64,000 nt of DNA, from assembly GCF_963676275.1 (NCBI RefSeq), contig NZ_OY781091.1:4607001-4671000 (forward strand). The letters run 5' to 3'. Origin of the DNA: an uncultured Cohaesibacter sp. Lineage in GTDB: Bacteria; Pseudomonadota; Alphaproteobacteria; Rhizobiales; Cohaesibacteraceae. The notes beneath the pieces were generated by a model. The model ran no database searches. It had not been told where the DNA came from and saw nothing but the letters and a program-made list of their open reading frames with translations. This document shows positions 1 through 8,715 of the stretch, piece after piece; the stretch's first letter is position 1, and the number at the start of each line of letters is the position of its first letter. A program made the translations under genes and the position numbers.

Positions 1-145
1 GAACGTAAATTCATGGAAATATCTCCCGATGGAAGTTGTGAACGGTTTTCCGTTTCATTTGATTGCAGCAAAACTGTAACACAAGAAAAACACACACAAA
101 GCGCAGAATTCTTGCTATTAAAATAAGATATGCTAATTTTATGGA

Positions 146-1012
146 ATGGATACGCGGCAACTTGAAACATTACTGGCCATTGTTCAGCATGGCGGCTTCG
201 CCGCTGCGGCAGAGGCCGTCAATCTCACGGCCTCGGCTGTCAGCCAGCAGATCGCAGCGCTGGAGAGCGAGCTGGAGACCGACCTGTTTGACCGCTCCCG
301 CCGCCCGCCGGTCCTGACGGTCAAGGGGGCCGAGATGGTGCGCTCAGCCCGCGCCATTCTTCAAATCGTAACCGAAACGAAAGCCTCGGTCAGCGGCGCC
401 AAGATCCGGGGAACACTGGCCTTTGGCGCCCTGCGCACCACCGCCAATTCCTATGTGCCGCAAACATTCGCGCGCCTGCGGTCGGCCTTTCCGGACCTTA
501 ATTTCCGCCTCAGGGTCGGCCTTTCCGAGCAATTGATGAGTGAAGTGGCATCGGGACAGCTCGATGCTGCGCTGGTCGCCGATCAGGTGACCGTCCCGAG
601 CGGCCTCAACTGGACCGAAGTGCTGAGCGAACCGCTGATATTGCTCGTTCCGGCAGGGGCAAAGGAGTTGTCCTTTGAGGAGCTTGTGCAGTCCATTCCC
701 TATATCCGCTATCGCATCCATGTGCCGCTGGCGCGTCAAATTGACACGGAAATGGCGCGGCTCGGCGTTGAGCCAAGGCGGGTTTTCTCTGTCAACACAA
801 TGCCCGCCATTGTCGGATGTGTCGAGGCCGGGCTGGGTTTTTCGGTGGTTCCCGAGGTGGCGCTCCATGGCATGAAGACATCCGATCTGGGCAGCCAGCC
901 ATTCGGATCGCCCCCCATCTATCGCAAGCTCGGCGTCGTGCGACGGCCAACATCGAGCCGCGCTGCGGTGCTCGACGCCCTGACCGCCGCCCTTTCGAGC
1001 TATCGCACCTGA
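146..1012 (+). CDS. LysR family transcriptional regulator
   Basis: The 288-residue product has the normal LysR length. An N-terminal winged helix-turn-helix (about residues 2-60, with AAEAVNLTASAVSQQIAALE) is followed by a periplasmic-binding-protein-like effector domain. The ATG at 146 begins directly with MDTRQLETL, the usual start of this family. The next gene (M20 amidohydrolase) runs convergently, so there is no divergent partner inside the window; the target may lie left of base 1. The ligand cannot be told from sequence. Confidence 0.9.
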   Translation: MDTRQLETLLAIVQHGGFAAAAEAVNLTASAVSQQIAALESELETDLFDRSRRPPVLTVKGAEMVRSARAILQIVTETKASVSGAKIRGTLAFGALRTTANSYVPQTFARLRSAFPDLNFRLRVGLSEQLMSEVASGQLDAALVADQVTVPSGLNWTEVLSEPLILLVPAGAKELSFEELVQSIPYIRYRIHVPLARQIDTEMARLGVEPRRVFSVNTMPAIVGCVEAGLGFSVVPEVALHGMKTSDLGSQPFGSPPIYRKLGVVRRPTSSRAAVLDALTAALSSYRT

Positions 1013-1048
1013 ATGTGATACCGATAGCCCCACATCAACGGGTAAAAT

Positions 1049-2248
1049 TCAGGCCTTCTTGCCTTCGAGCATCAGCGAAATGATGGCCTCGCTGAGCACC
1101 TTGACCGCGGTTGGAATACAGGCTTCGTCAAGATCGAAATCACTGCGATGAAGCATCGTCTTCAAGGTCGGATGCTGCGAGCCGATCCGCAGATGGGCTG
1201 CCGGTTTGCGGCTGGAATATTCGGCAAAATCCTCACTGCCCATCGAGCCTTGCGGCAATTCGACAACCTTGTCAGCCCCGAGAGACTGCCGGGCCACATC
1301 CACCACATGCGCCAGAATATCCGGTGTATTGACCACCGGCGGCACCCCTTGCAGGAAGGAAACCTCAGCCTCCATGCCATATTGCAGCGCGATGCCCTCG
1401 ACGATGCGCCCGATGGCATCCTTGACCAGTTGGCGAACATCTTCCGCCTGCGTGCGGACAGCCCCTTGCAGTGTCACCTCATCAGGAATCTGGTTGCGGG
1501 CCGAGCCGCCATGAATGGAGCCAACGGTTACAACGGCAGCACTGAGCGGCGCCACTTCGCGGCTGACAATCGTCTGCAAGCCCGAAACAAGCGCGCCAGC
1601 GGCAACAATCGGATCCTTGGCCATATGCGGATGCGCACCATGGCCGGATTTGCCTCTGATGGTAATATCGAACGGATCAGAAGACGCAAAGGCAGTTACC
1701 GGATGCCAGCCGATGGTGCCTGCGGGAAGCGGTGGCCAATTGTGATAGCCCAGCATGATATCGGGATCGCAATGCTCGAACAGCCCGTCGGCCAACATCG
1801 CACGCGCCCCGCCCAAGCCTTCTTCTGCGGGCTGGAACACAAACATCGCCTTGCCCGGCAGATCCTCGATCTGCGAGAGAACCCGCACCACCCCCAGAAT
1901 GATCGCGGTATGCGCATCATGGCCACAGGCATGCATCTTGCCTGCGATCCGGGACTTATAGTCCGGATTGCCGGTCTCATTGATTGGAAGCGCGTCAAAA
2001 TCGGCGCGCAGCGCAATGCATGGCCCTTCACCGCCTTCAATCGTAGCGCAAATCCCGGTCTTGCCGAAACCGCCTTTCCATGAAACGCCGATCTTGTCCA
2101 GCTCATGCTGGATCATGCCGGAGGTCTCGACCTCTTCAAAGCCCAGTTCGGGATTTTCATGCATCCATCGCCGGATGGCAATCAGATCCGGTGTCATCTG
2201 CTCTGTGAGCTGTTCGATCTTGGTGCTGATTTCAGAAGGGCAGGTCAT
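1049..2248 (-). CDS. M20 family amidohydrolase (hippurate hydrolase/IAA-amidohydrolase type)
   Basis: A 399-residue M20D metallopeptidase. Visible motifs are HACGHDAHTAIILG (metal-binding Cys/His, near residue 105), FQPAEEGLGGARAML (catalytic Glu) and MGSEDFAEYSS near the C terminus. The family hydrolyses N-acyl amino acids or aryl-acyl amides to an acid plus an amino acid in the cytoplasm. It is the last gene of a leftward unit with a TRAP transporter and a creatininase-family enzyme, about 185 bp after the broken dctP gene. The unit therefore probably imports and hydrolyses an amide-containing acid. The exact substrate is unknown. Confidence 0.88.
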   Translation of the reverse strand: MTCPSEISTKIEQLTEQMTPDLIAIRRWMHENPELGFEEVETSGMIQHELDKIGVSWKGGFGKTGICATIEGGEGPCIALRADFDALPINETGNPDYKSRIAGKMHACGHDAHTAIILGVVRVLSQIEDLPGKAMFVFQPAEEGLGGARAMLADGLFEHCDPDIMLGYHNWPPLPAGTIGWHPVTAFASSDPFDITIRGKSGHGAHPHMAKDPIVAAGALVSGLQTIVSREVAPLSAAVVTVGSIHGGSARNQIPDEVTLQGAVRTQAEDVRQLVKDAIGRIVEGIALQYGMEAEVSFLQGVPPVVNTPDILAHVVDVARQSLGADKVVELPQGSMGSEDFAEYSSRKPAAHLRIGSQHPTLKTMLHRSDFDLDEACIPTAVKVLSEAIISLMLEGKKA

Positions 2249-2433
2249 GTCTATTGTCTTGCTCCAATCGCGTCACCGGTGCGGGGGCTACCTTCGGCGC
2301 GCTTGCGAAATTATTGGGGAATTGCACGCGCAGGCCATATTCGATCGTTCCTGTCGTGGGCGCAGGAGCAGAATAGACAGCCTACGAAGCGGATGCCGCA
2401 CCCATGCGCGACACCCGATGATCAATAAGAGGG

Positions 2434-3346
2434 TTACTGAGCGCCAATTTCCTTGATCTGCTCATAAACATCCTTGCCCCAGGCCTTTGTGCCAAGCTCG
2501 TCACGAACGGACTGGGTGGCTTCGATGAACGGAGCCTTGTCCGGATAGGAGATTGTCACTCCAGCATCCTTCATGACTTGCAGATATTGCTCTGCCTGCT
2601 CGGGCAGAAGCTTCTCGACAACCGCCGTGGAAGCCTCGTTGGCTTCGATCAGAACGGCCTGATCGGCTTCTGAAAGGGAATCCCAGAAAGGCGCAGAGAT
2701 CGTCACATAGGCAGGCTTGACGATATAATCGATCATCGCCACGCCTTTCTGCACTTCGTAGAATTTCTGCGCATAAATGGTCTCGATCGGATTTTCCTGA
2801 CCATCTACAACGCCGGTCTGCAGGGCGGTATAGACTTCAGCAAAAGCCATCCTTGCGATCGCGCTCGGGGGCACGAAGTTTCAGGCCAGCAAGGTCTCCG
2901 ATGCTTTCGATGGGTTTGTTGGCACTGATCTGGCGGGGATTGCGCGGCATGAAGCCGAGAATGCGAACCTTGCGATCCTCGATCAGTTTCCGGTTCCATT
3001 CCTCGGCAAAGTCGGTCTTGAGCACCTCTTCATAGCTCTTCATGCTATTCATCAGATAAGGCAGCGCAAGATATTCGATTTCCTTGAGGCCCGGATCGCC
3101 CGAGGCCAGAATCTGCGTCGTGCCAAGCGCCATCTGGGTGTAAACCTCTTTCGGCTTGCCCAACTGGTCGCCCGGGAAGATGGTGACGGTATGATCGGTC
3201 TTTTCTTCAACCACACGCTTGAATTCCTCGGCACCGGCATATTGGGCTTCGCCCTGTTTGGCCCATGTGGCATAGCGGATTTCGTCAGCCTGTGCTGTGG
3301 TTGTCAGCAGAGCGAGAAAAGCGAAGGCTTTCAATACTGATTTCAT
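2434..3346 (-). pseudogene. dctP: TRAP transporter substrate-binding protein DctP, disrupted by an internal deletion with frameshift
   Basis: The first part starts at ATG 3346 with a signal peptide (MKSVLKAFAFLALL...AQA) and reads DctP sequence up to LKLRAPE. It then runs out of frame to a stop at 2837. The remaining family sequence (MAFAEVYTALQTGVVDGQEN onward) continues in another frame to 2434. In the intact DctP at 17905-18909, about 17 residues lie between the matching points (IRGAD and PWGEL); here only about 5 remain. A deletion of roughly 37-40 bp, not a multiple of three, near 2840-2875 explains both the missing residues and the frame change. A sequencing or assembly error cannot be excluded. 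The downstream permease genes are intact. Confidence 0.8.
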
Positions 3347-3375
3347 TTGGTTGGATCCCTGTCTGGAGGTGGTGT

Positions 3376-4191
3376 TTATTTTTTGGGGTCGGTTGGATCG
3401 GCCTTGCGGAAATGCTCGACAAAGTCGGCGCAGAAACCGATCAGATATTCGGCGAATTTCTCGCCCTTCTCGGCAGATGACAGGCGGGGGTCGCCATTGA
3501 CGATGCCATCCGGGCACCGGTCATCCACATTGACGGGCATGCCGATTTCAACATCCTTGAATTTGGCCCCCCCAAGCCCCATGACCGGCATGCCGGCCAT
3601 TTCAAGCGGCGCATCAGGCAGCTTGGCTTTTTCGGGGTGGGTCAATTCAGGGAAATAATGCATATAGACCGAGGTGATCGGATCGCCGCCATGAGAGAAG
3701 GCCTTCTTGCCATACTCGCCATGGATCTCGGTCCAGACGCTGTCCGGAATGGCGCGCCAGAGATTGATGCAGGGAATGATCAGCCCCGTCTCGCGACGCA
3801 CCGCGCGAATGACCTGATCAATCAGCGAATAGTTGCCGCTGTGACCATTGAGGATCACCAGACGCTTGAAACCGTGGCGCAGGAAATTGTCCAGAATATC
3901 GCGCAGGACACCGCGGAAACTGTCAGCCGACAGGGCAATGCCGCCCGGCACCGACCAGAAATATTCCGCATAGCCAAACGGCATGGTTGGCGCGGTGACC
4001 GCATTGGCGCGCTCGGCAACCTCTTCTGCAATCTTGCGGGCCAGCATGAAGTCTCCCATGGGAACCACCGGCCCCTGAATTTCCTGTGAGCCCAGCGGGA
4101 TCAGCACAACCGGATTTTCTTCCTCTTCGCTCCATGTTCGGAACTCTTCGAAGGTCATATTCTCCAGGAGATGATTTTTGGTCTTGGTCAT
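3376..4191 (-). CDS. Creatininase family protein (amidohydrolase)
   Basis: A 271-residue protein of the creatininase fold (metal-dependent amide/lactam hydrolases). The core motif NGHSGN is present, with SHGGDPITSVYMH near the C terminus. The first metal motif reads GSQEIQGPVVPMGD where classical members have GSTEQHGPHLPLGTD, so one usual histidine is replaced by Gln and HAGE is HGGD; this is a divergent subfamily. I chose ATG 4191 because GGAG lies 9 nt upstream; an ATG at 4206 is also in frame. It lies between dctM (stop at 4210) and the broken dctP, so it probably acts on the imported substrate. Confidence 0.82.
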   Translation of the reverse strand: MTKTKNHLLENMTFEEFRTWSEEEENPVVLIPLGSQEIQGPVVPMGDFMLARKIAEEVAERANAVTAPTMPFGYAEYFWSVPGGIALSADSFRGVLRDILDNFLRHGFKRLVILNGHSGNYSLIDQVIRAVRRETGLIIPCINLWRAIPDSVWTEIHGEYGKKAFSHGGDPITSVYMHYFPELTHPEKAKLPDAPLEMAGMPVMGLGGAKFKDVEIGMPVNVDDRCPDGIVNGDPRLSSAEKGEKFAEYLIGFCADFVEHFRKADPTDPKK

Positions 4192-4209
4192 TTTTGGTTT
4201 CTCCATATT

Positions 4210-5487
4210 TTAAGAGCCGAAGACGAGATTGGGCAGAAAGAGGCTGATTTGCGGGAACATGACCAGCAACACCACTGCAATGAAAATGGGGAGATAATAG
4301 GGGAGCATCGCCTTGACCATCTGGCCATGGCTGATCTCGGCAATATCCTGCGCGATGAACATCAGCACCCCGACCGGCGGCGTTGCACCGCCGATGATCA
4401 GCGTGAACACCATCAGAACGCCGAAATGCACCGGATCGATGCCGAATTGCAGGATCACCGGAACAAGGATCGGCGTCAGCACGATCTCGGCCGACGAGGC
4501 AACCATCAGCAGGCCGACGACCAGCAGCATCACCACGATCAGAAAGAAAACGATGGTCGGATCATCGGAGATATTGGAAATCGCCCCGGCAATCGCCAGC
4601 GGCACCCCTTCGCGCACCATGATCCATGAAAAGGTCGAGGCAACCGAAATGATTGCCAGAATGCGCGCCGAGCCAAGCCCGGTCTTGATGATGGCGTCGG
4701 TGATATCCTTGAGCCCGACATTCTTGTAGAGGAAGCCAAGGCAAAGCGCATAGAGCACGGCAACCGCAGCCGCTTCTGTCGGCGAGAAGATCCCGCCCAG
4801 AATGCCCCCGACAATGATCACCGGAAAAAGCAGAGCCGCCCCGCCTTCTTTTACAGCACCGCAGGCCTCCTCCATGCTGGCGCGCTCATATTTGGGGAAT
4901 TTCTTGTAGCGGGCATAGAAATAGGTGAACACCATCTGAGTGCCGACAATCACGATGCCCGGCAGAATACCGGCCAGCAGCAACCGCCCGATGGAGACGT
5001 CAGCCAGCGTGCCATAGATCACCAGCGCCACCGACGGCGGTACCATCGGCCCCACCATCGAGGAAGCAACCGTCACCGCGGCAGAGAACGGCGCCGGATA
5101 ACCTTCCCGCTTCATCGCCGGGATCAGGACCGAGCCGAGCGCGGTGGTATCCGCTGTGGGCGAGCCGGACATGCCCGAGAAGATCAGGCTGGCAAAGATA
5201 TTGACCTGCGCCAGACCACCATCGATATGGCCGACAAAAGCGCGGGCCAGATTGATGATGCGGTCGGTCAGCTTGCAGGCATTCATCAGCTCACCGGCCA
5301 GAAAGAAGAAGGGAATGGCCAGAATGAGAAAGGAATCCACGGCCCCGCTCATGCGCTGTCCCATCAGCGCCAGATTGATGTTGGCCATGTAGAAATAGAC
5401 CATCGAGGAAATACCGATGGAGAAGAAGAGCGGCAGGCCGCAGGCAATCAGAACCAGCAGCAGCACAATGATGGATACGGTCAACAA
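4210..5487 (-). CDS. dctM: TRAP transporter large permease DctM
   Basis: A 425-residue, strongly hydrophobic protein of about 12 membrane segments, the usual size of the large TRAP subunit. Family sequences such as AIPFFFLAGELMNA, FSGMSGSPTADTTALG and LILVVMLL-like helices are visible. It forms the Na+-driven transport channel with DctQ. The start appears to be a TTG (5487 or 5484), with GGAG about 9 nt upstream; the dctQ stop is immediately before it, indicating translational coupling. The cognate binding protein gene is disrupted, so the transporter may not work unless another DctP serves it. Confidence 0.92.
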   Translation of the reverse strand: MLTVSIIVLLLVLIACGLPLFFSIGISSMVYFYMANINLALMGQRMSGAVDSFLILAIPFFFLAGELMNACKLTDRIINLARAFVGHIDGGLAQVNIFASLIFSGMSGSPTADTTALGSVLIPAMKREGYPAPFSAAVTVASSMVGPMVPPSVALVIYGTLADVSIGRLLLAGILPGIVIVGTQMVFTYFYARYKKFPKYERASMEEACGAVKEGGAALLFPVIIVGGILGGIFSPTEAAAVAVLYALCLGFLYKNVGLKDITDAIIKTGLGSARILAIISVASTFSWIMVREGVPLAIAGAISNISDDPTIVFFLIVVMLLVVGLLMVASSAEIVLTPILVPVILQFGIDPVHFGVLMVFTLIIGGATPPVGVLMFIAQDIAEISHGQMVKAMLPYYLPIFIAVVLLVMFPQISLFLPNLVFGS

Positions 5488-5491
5488 GGGC

Positions 5492-6007
5492 TTACTCCAT
5501 GTCCTCTGAAATGTCCTGCGAAGAAGGTCGAGACGGTGCGGAAGGGTTGGGGAAATATTCCGGTGCCCGCTTGTAGAAGATGCGTAACAACAGCGCAGCG
5601 ATCATCAGGAAGCTGCCAACAGTGACCGCAAGGCGCAGATGTCCCAGCGTCAGGGGCAGAGCCGAAAGGTCATTCATCATGTCGATCTTGACCAGCGTGA
5701 TCGAGGTCCAGCCCAGAATGGTCAGAAAAGCAAAGGAGAGGATGGCATTGAACCAATGCAGCGCACGCTTGATCGGTCCGGGCGCCTTTTGCAGAAACAC
5801 GTCGACATTGAGATGCCGCCCGTCATAGCAAACGACAACCGCGCCGATGAAGGTCATCCAGACGGTGACGAAGCGAACGAATTCCTCGCTCCAGATCAAG
5901 GGGGCATTGAACAGATAACGCAGCGCAATCTGCAACAGCGTCACCACGACAACCATGGACAGCATTGATGCAGTGAGCCACCGCAAGGGTAGGAAAAGAT
6001 CCATCAT
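5492..6007 (-). CDS. dctQ: TRAP transporter small permease DctQ
   Basis: A 171-residue protein with four predicted membrane segments (about residues 8-30, 45-65, 85-105 and 125-150), the layout of the small TRAP subunit. The motif WSEEFVRFVTVWMTFIGA is typical. It is the first gene of the leftward operon dctQ-dctM-creatininase-dctP-M20, starting opposite a divergent LysR gene 107 bp away. Two adjacent ATG codons (6007, 6004) could each be the start. Confidence 0.9.
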   Translation of the reverse strand: MMDLFLPLRWLTASMLSMVVVVTLLQIALRYLFNAPLIWSEEFVRFVTVWMTFIGAVVVCYDGRHLNVDVFLQKAPGPIKRALHWFNAILSFAFLTILGWTSITLVKIDMMNDLSALPLTLGHLRLAVTVGSFLMIAALLLRIFYKRAPEYFPNPSAPSRPSSQDISEDME

Positions 6008-6066
6008 TTTAACTCTGGTCTGGTGAATTTTTGTTTTTTTGAAAAATTAAGCACTGACAAATCAAG

Positions 6067-6077
6067 CTGTCCAATAT
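6067..6077. promoter_or_regulatory. Candidate LysR operator core shared by two promoters (copy 1)
   Basis: The 11-mer CTGTCCAATAT lies between the divergent LysR gene and dctQ. The same 11-mer occurs at 7114-7124, upstream of the FAH-family gene. A shared element in both putative control regions of the LysR at 6115 suggests a binding half-site; this is inference from sequence alone. Confidence 0.35.
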
Positions 6078-6114
6078 ATTAATCATTATAATTATTCTGT
6101 TTGGCGACTTAATC

Positions 6115-7008
6115 ATGCAAGGCATTGAAATCAGGCATCTTCGATATTTTCTGCGCGTGGCCGACGAGTTGCACTTCGGGCGCGCGGCGGAAATTCTCGG
6201 CATCAGTCAGGCTCCCCTCAGTCAGCAGATAAGACAGCTGGAGGAACGCATCGGCGTTCGCCTGTTTGACCGCAACACACGCAGCGTGCAGTTGACGCCC
6301 GCCGGCGAGGTCTTTGCCCACAAGGCGCAGGCATTGGTCGCCGCCCTTTCCGAAGCGGTTGATGAAACCCGCATGGCTGGCGGACTGGGCTCTGGCCTAT
6401 TGCGTATTGGCGCGATGGGGTCTGCCGTGCATTCGGTGCTGCCCAACGCCCTCTCCGCCTTCAGCAGCAAATATCCCTCCGCACGACTGGATGTACATCT
6501 GCATACCACCGAAGAGCAACTGGATCTGTTGGCCTCCCGCCAGATCGACATTGCCCTGATGCGCCCTCCCCGCGTCTCCAGCGGTCTGGAAACACGGCAG
6601 ATCTACAAGGAGGGTTTCGTCGCTGTCCTGCATGAATCTTCCGCGCTGGCCAGCAAACCACAGCTGACCATAAAAGATCTGAAAGATCAGAACTTTATCA
6701 GCTTCACAGAAATCCGTGGCATCGGCTATCAGGATATTGTCAACCAGCATTGCCGCGAGGCCGGATTCCTGCCCCATGTCATCCAGCGGGTATCGCACAC
6801 GATAGGTGTGGTGACGCTGGTTGCCGCAGGCCTCGGCGTTGGCATCGTGCCTGCCTGGGTGCTCAATGAACCCGTGGCTGGCGTTTGCTATCGTCCCCTG
6901 CCCGAATTGCCAAGCGCCATTACACTGGTATGCGCCTGGCGAACCGATACCATGAACCCGCTGGTTCTCCCCTTCGCCGCAGAGCTGGCCGCCGCCGCGC
7001 CCCGGTAG
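6115..7008 (+). CDS. LysR family transcriptional regulator
   Basis: A 297-residue LysR protein: N-terminal helix-turn-helix (MQGIEIRHLRYFLRVADELH, then AAEILGISQAPLSQQIRQLE) and a C-terminal effector domain. The N-terminal style (HLRYFLRVAEELHFGRAA) is that of the BenM/CatM/CbbR-like branch, whose members often sense small carboxylates. It is divergent from the TRAP operon and followed in the same direction by an FAH-family hydrolase, so both are likely targets. An ATG just downstream of an AT-rich stretch fits the family start. Confidence 0.9.
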   Translation: MQGIEIRHLRYFLRVADELHFGRAAEILGISQAPLSQQIRQLEERIGVRLFDRNTRSVQLTPAGEVFAHKAQALVAALSEAVDETRMAGGLGSGLLRIGAMGSAVHSVLPNALSAFSSKYPSARLDVHLHTTEEQLDLLASRQIDIALMRPPRVSSGLETRQIYKEGFVAVLHESSALASKPQLTIKDLKDQNFISFTEIRGIGYQDIVNQHCREAGFLPHVIQRVSHTIGVVTLVAAGLGVGIVPAWVLNEPVAGVCYRPLPELPSAITLVCAWRTDTMNPLVLPFAAELAAAAPR

Positions 7009-7074
7009 ACCTGTCAATGGTCACCCCGACCGGATAACCAACAGCTATAGACCATAGAACGGACCATTGAGCGC

Positions 7075-7106
7075 CACCATGCATTGCTGGATTGGCAAGC
7101 ATGGTG
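7075..7106. promoter_or_regulatory. Inverted repeat upstream of the FAH-family gene
   Basis: CACCATGC at 7075-7082 is perfectly complementary to GCATGGTG at 7099-7106, and inside it TTGC pairs with GCAA. The dyad ends 52 bp before the start of the FAH gene and is followed by the second copy of the CTGTCCAATAT element (7114-7124). It could be an operator or a leader hairpin. Confidence 0.4.
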
Positions 7107-7113
7107 TTTAATT

Positions 7114-7124
7114 CTGTCCAATAT
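7114..7124. promoter_or_regulatory. Candidate LysR operator core (copy 2)
   Basis: Exact second copy of the 11-mer CTGTCCAATAT found at 6067-6077; it lies 34 bp before the FAH-family start codon. Confidence 0.35.
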
Positions 7125-7158
7125 CCAACCATAACCCACCATTCCGTCAGGCATATTC

Positions 7159-7878
7159 ATGAGCAACAGCGATCACCAATCCCTTTACGCGATACCCATG
7201 CCAGCAATCCCGGCACTGCCGATTCGCGGCACAGACAAGCTTTTCCCCGTCCGGCGCGTCTATTGCGTTGGCCGCAATTATGCCGCCCATGCCATCGAAA
7301 TGGGACATGACCCAGACCGGGAATCGCCTTTCTTCTTTCAGAAAAATCCATCCAACCTGCTTTACGGAAAAGACTTCCCCTACCCGCCCCTCAGCGAAGA
7401 TGTACATTTCGAAGTCGAGCTTTTCCTTGCTCTCAAGGAGGGCGGCTCCAACATTGCAACAAGCGAGGCCATGGGCACCATTTTCGGCTATGGCGTAGGC
7501 GTTGATTTCACGCGGCGCGACCTGCAGGCCGAAGCCAAGAAGAAAGGGCGCCCATGGACCGCCGCCAAGGCCTTCGAACAGTCAGCCCCCGTCTCAGCCA
7601 TCGTCCCGGCTACAGATGTGCCGACATTGGCCAGCAAGAAAATCCGGCTTGATAAAAATGGTGAGACCCAGCAGCAGAGCGATCTGGATCACATGATCTG
7701 GAAAGTGCCCGAAGTGATTGCGGAACTATCCAAGCAGTTCGAACTGGCCGCCGGAGACATCATCTTCACCGGCACGCCCGCAGGTGTCGGCGCAGTTGAA
7801 ATCGGGGATCAGCTCGATTGCGAAATCGAAGATATCGCTCAACTGTCCTTCGAGGTTACCGGGCCAGCCGTTATCTGA
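7159..7878 (+). CDS. Fumarylacetoacetate hydrolase family protein (fumarylpyruvate hydrolase-like)
   Basis: A 239-residue FAH-fold enzyme. Visible are YCVGRNYAAHAIEMG (substrate-binding N-terminal motif), FEVELFLAL (metal-binding Glu pair), GYGVGVDFTRRDLQ and the C-terminal FTGTPAGVGAVEIGD. The family cleaves C-C bonds of 2-keto acids such as fumarylpyruvate, or decarboxylates or hydrates related compounds. The long N terminus with PIRGTDKLFPVRR and FFFQKNPSNLL resembles fumarylpyruvate hydrolases of the gentisate pathway (NagK). No ring-cleaving dioxygenase is near, so the pathway is open. Confidence 0.85.
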   Translation: MSNSDHQSLYAIPMPAIPALPIRGTDKLFPVRRVYCVGRNYAAHAIEMGHDPDRESPFFFQKNPSNLLYGKDFPYPPLSEDVHFEVELFLALKEGGSNIATSEAMGTIFGYGVGVDFTRRDLQAEAKKKGRPWTAAKAFEQSAPVSAIVPATDVPTLASKKIRLDKNGETQQQSDLDHMIWKVPEVIAELSKQFELAAGDIIFTGTPAGVGAVEIGDQLDCEIEDIAQLSFEVTGPAVI

Positions 7879-7906
7879 AAAAGGCCGGAAAAGGCCTGAG
7901 GGTTCC

Positions 7907-7944
7907 AAAGGGTGCATCTGTTTCAAAGCAGCGGCACCCTTTTT
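7907..7944 (+). terminator. Rho-independent terminator of the FAH-family gene
   Basis: AAAGGGTGC (7907-7915) pairs with GCACCCTTT (7934-7942) around an 18-nt loop and ends in a run of five T. Confidence 0.75.
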
Positions 7945-8130
7945 CGCATCCATCACCTTTAAGGCAAATATTCGCCTCGCGCCTTGCCAATCCGGCGCAA
8001 ATGAAACGCATCTGGGGAAAGACCAGCCTACTGAACTGCTATCGATCTGTTTCTACACATGTCTTACTCGACAGATAGAAAAATATAGTCATATTTATCA
8101 TTGATAATTCTAACTAAAATTCGGGCAGAT

Positions 8131-8463
8131 ATGATGAACACTGTTGTGATGAAAAAGATTACAGGCTTTGCACTGACCGCTGCATTGCTGAGCGCCTGCA
8201 CGACCTCGCAAGTCGTCCAGACCAATCAGATCGGGGACGAAGCCAAAAGCTGTGACGAACTGAAAATTGCGATTGCCGAAGCACAGGATTTCGAGCGCAA
8301 GGCACGAAAGAACAAGGGCGTAACGGGAACGAATGTCGCCGCCGCCGTCTTCTTCTGGCCCGCGATGATAGCAACTTACACCAGCGCAGAAGAAGCTGAA
8401 GACGCCGCTAGAGAGCGCCAGTCGAAGCTGGTCATGATTGCAAACCAGAAGGGCTGCAAATAG
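8131..8463 (+). CDS. Small lipoprotein, unknown function
   Basis: A small exported protein of about 110 residues. The N terminus MKKITGFALTAALLSACTT is a lipoprotein signal with lipobox LSAC, so the mature protein would be anchored by Cys. A second hydrophobic stretch (TNVAAAVFFWPAMIATYTS) lies mid-protein and may form a membrane segment, and a short acidic helix follows. The start could be 8131, 8134 or 8149; 8149 gives the cleanest signal peptide. It is monocistronic with its own terminator. I recognise no further family. Confidence 0.7.
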   Translation: MMNTVVMKKITGFALTAALLSACTTSQVVQTNQIGDEAKSCDELKIAIAEAQDFERKARKNKGVTGTNVAAAVFFWPAMIATYTSAEEAEDAARERQSKLVMIANQKGCK

Positions 8464-8490
8464 TCATTCGCCTTTCAATGAAAAATCCCA

Positions 8491-8517
8491 AAAGGCTGCA
8501 TTGTTGCGGCCTTTTTT
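8491..8517 (+). terminator. Rho-independent terminator of the small lipoprotein gene
   Basis: AAAGGCTGC pairs with GCGGCCTTT (one G-U pair) around ATTGTT, followed by six T. Confidence 0.8.
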
Positions 8518-8715
8518 ATGACTGGCATGCAGACCAGCCAATCCGGCGTCCCGTCAGGTCTGACAAGATGGGTCAGTCAACTCAGGTCACATCGCAGCAA
8601 GGCATGAGAAGAGATCAGCATGCTCACTCCCTATGCATCTATTGACCCTGTCAATTGGCCTGTATCATTGAACCAGTTTCAGCTTCGCAGCCTCGCTGGA
8701 TCACTTTGGGCAACA

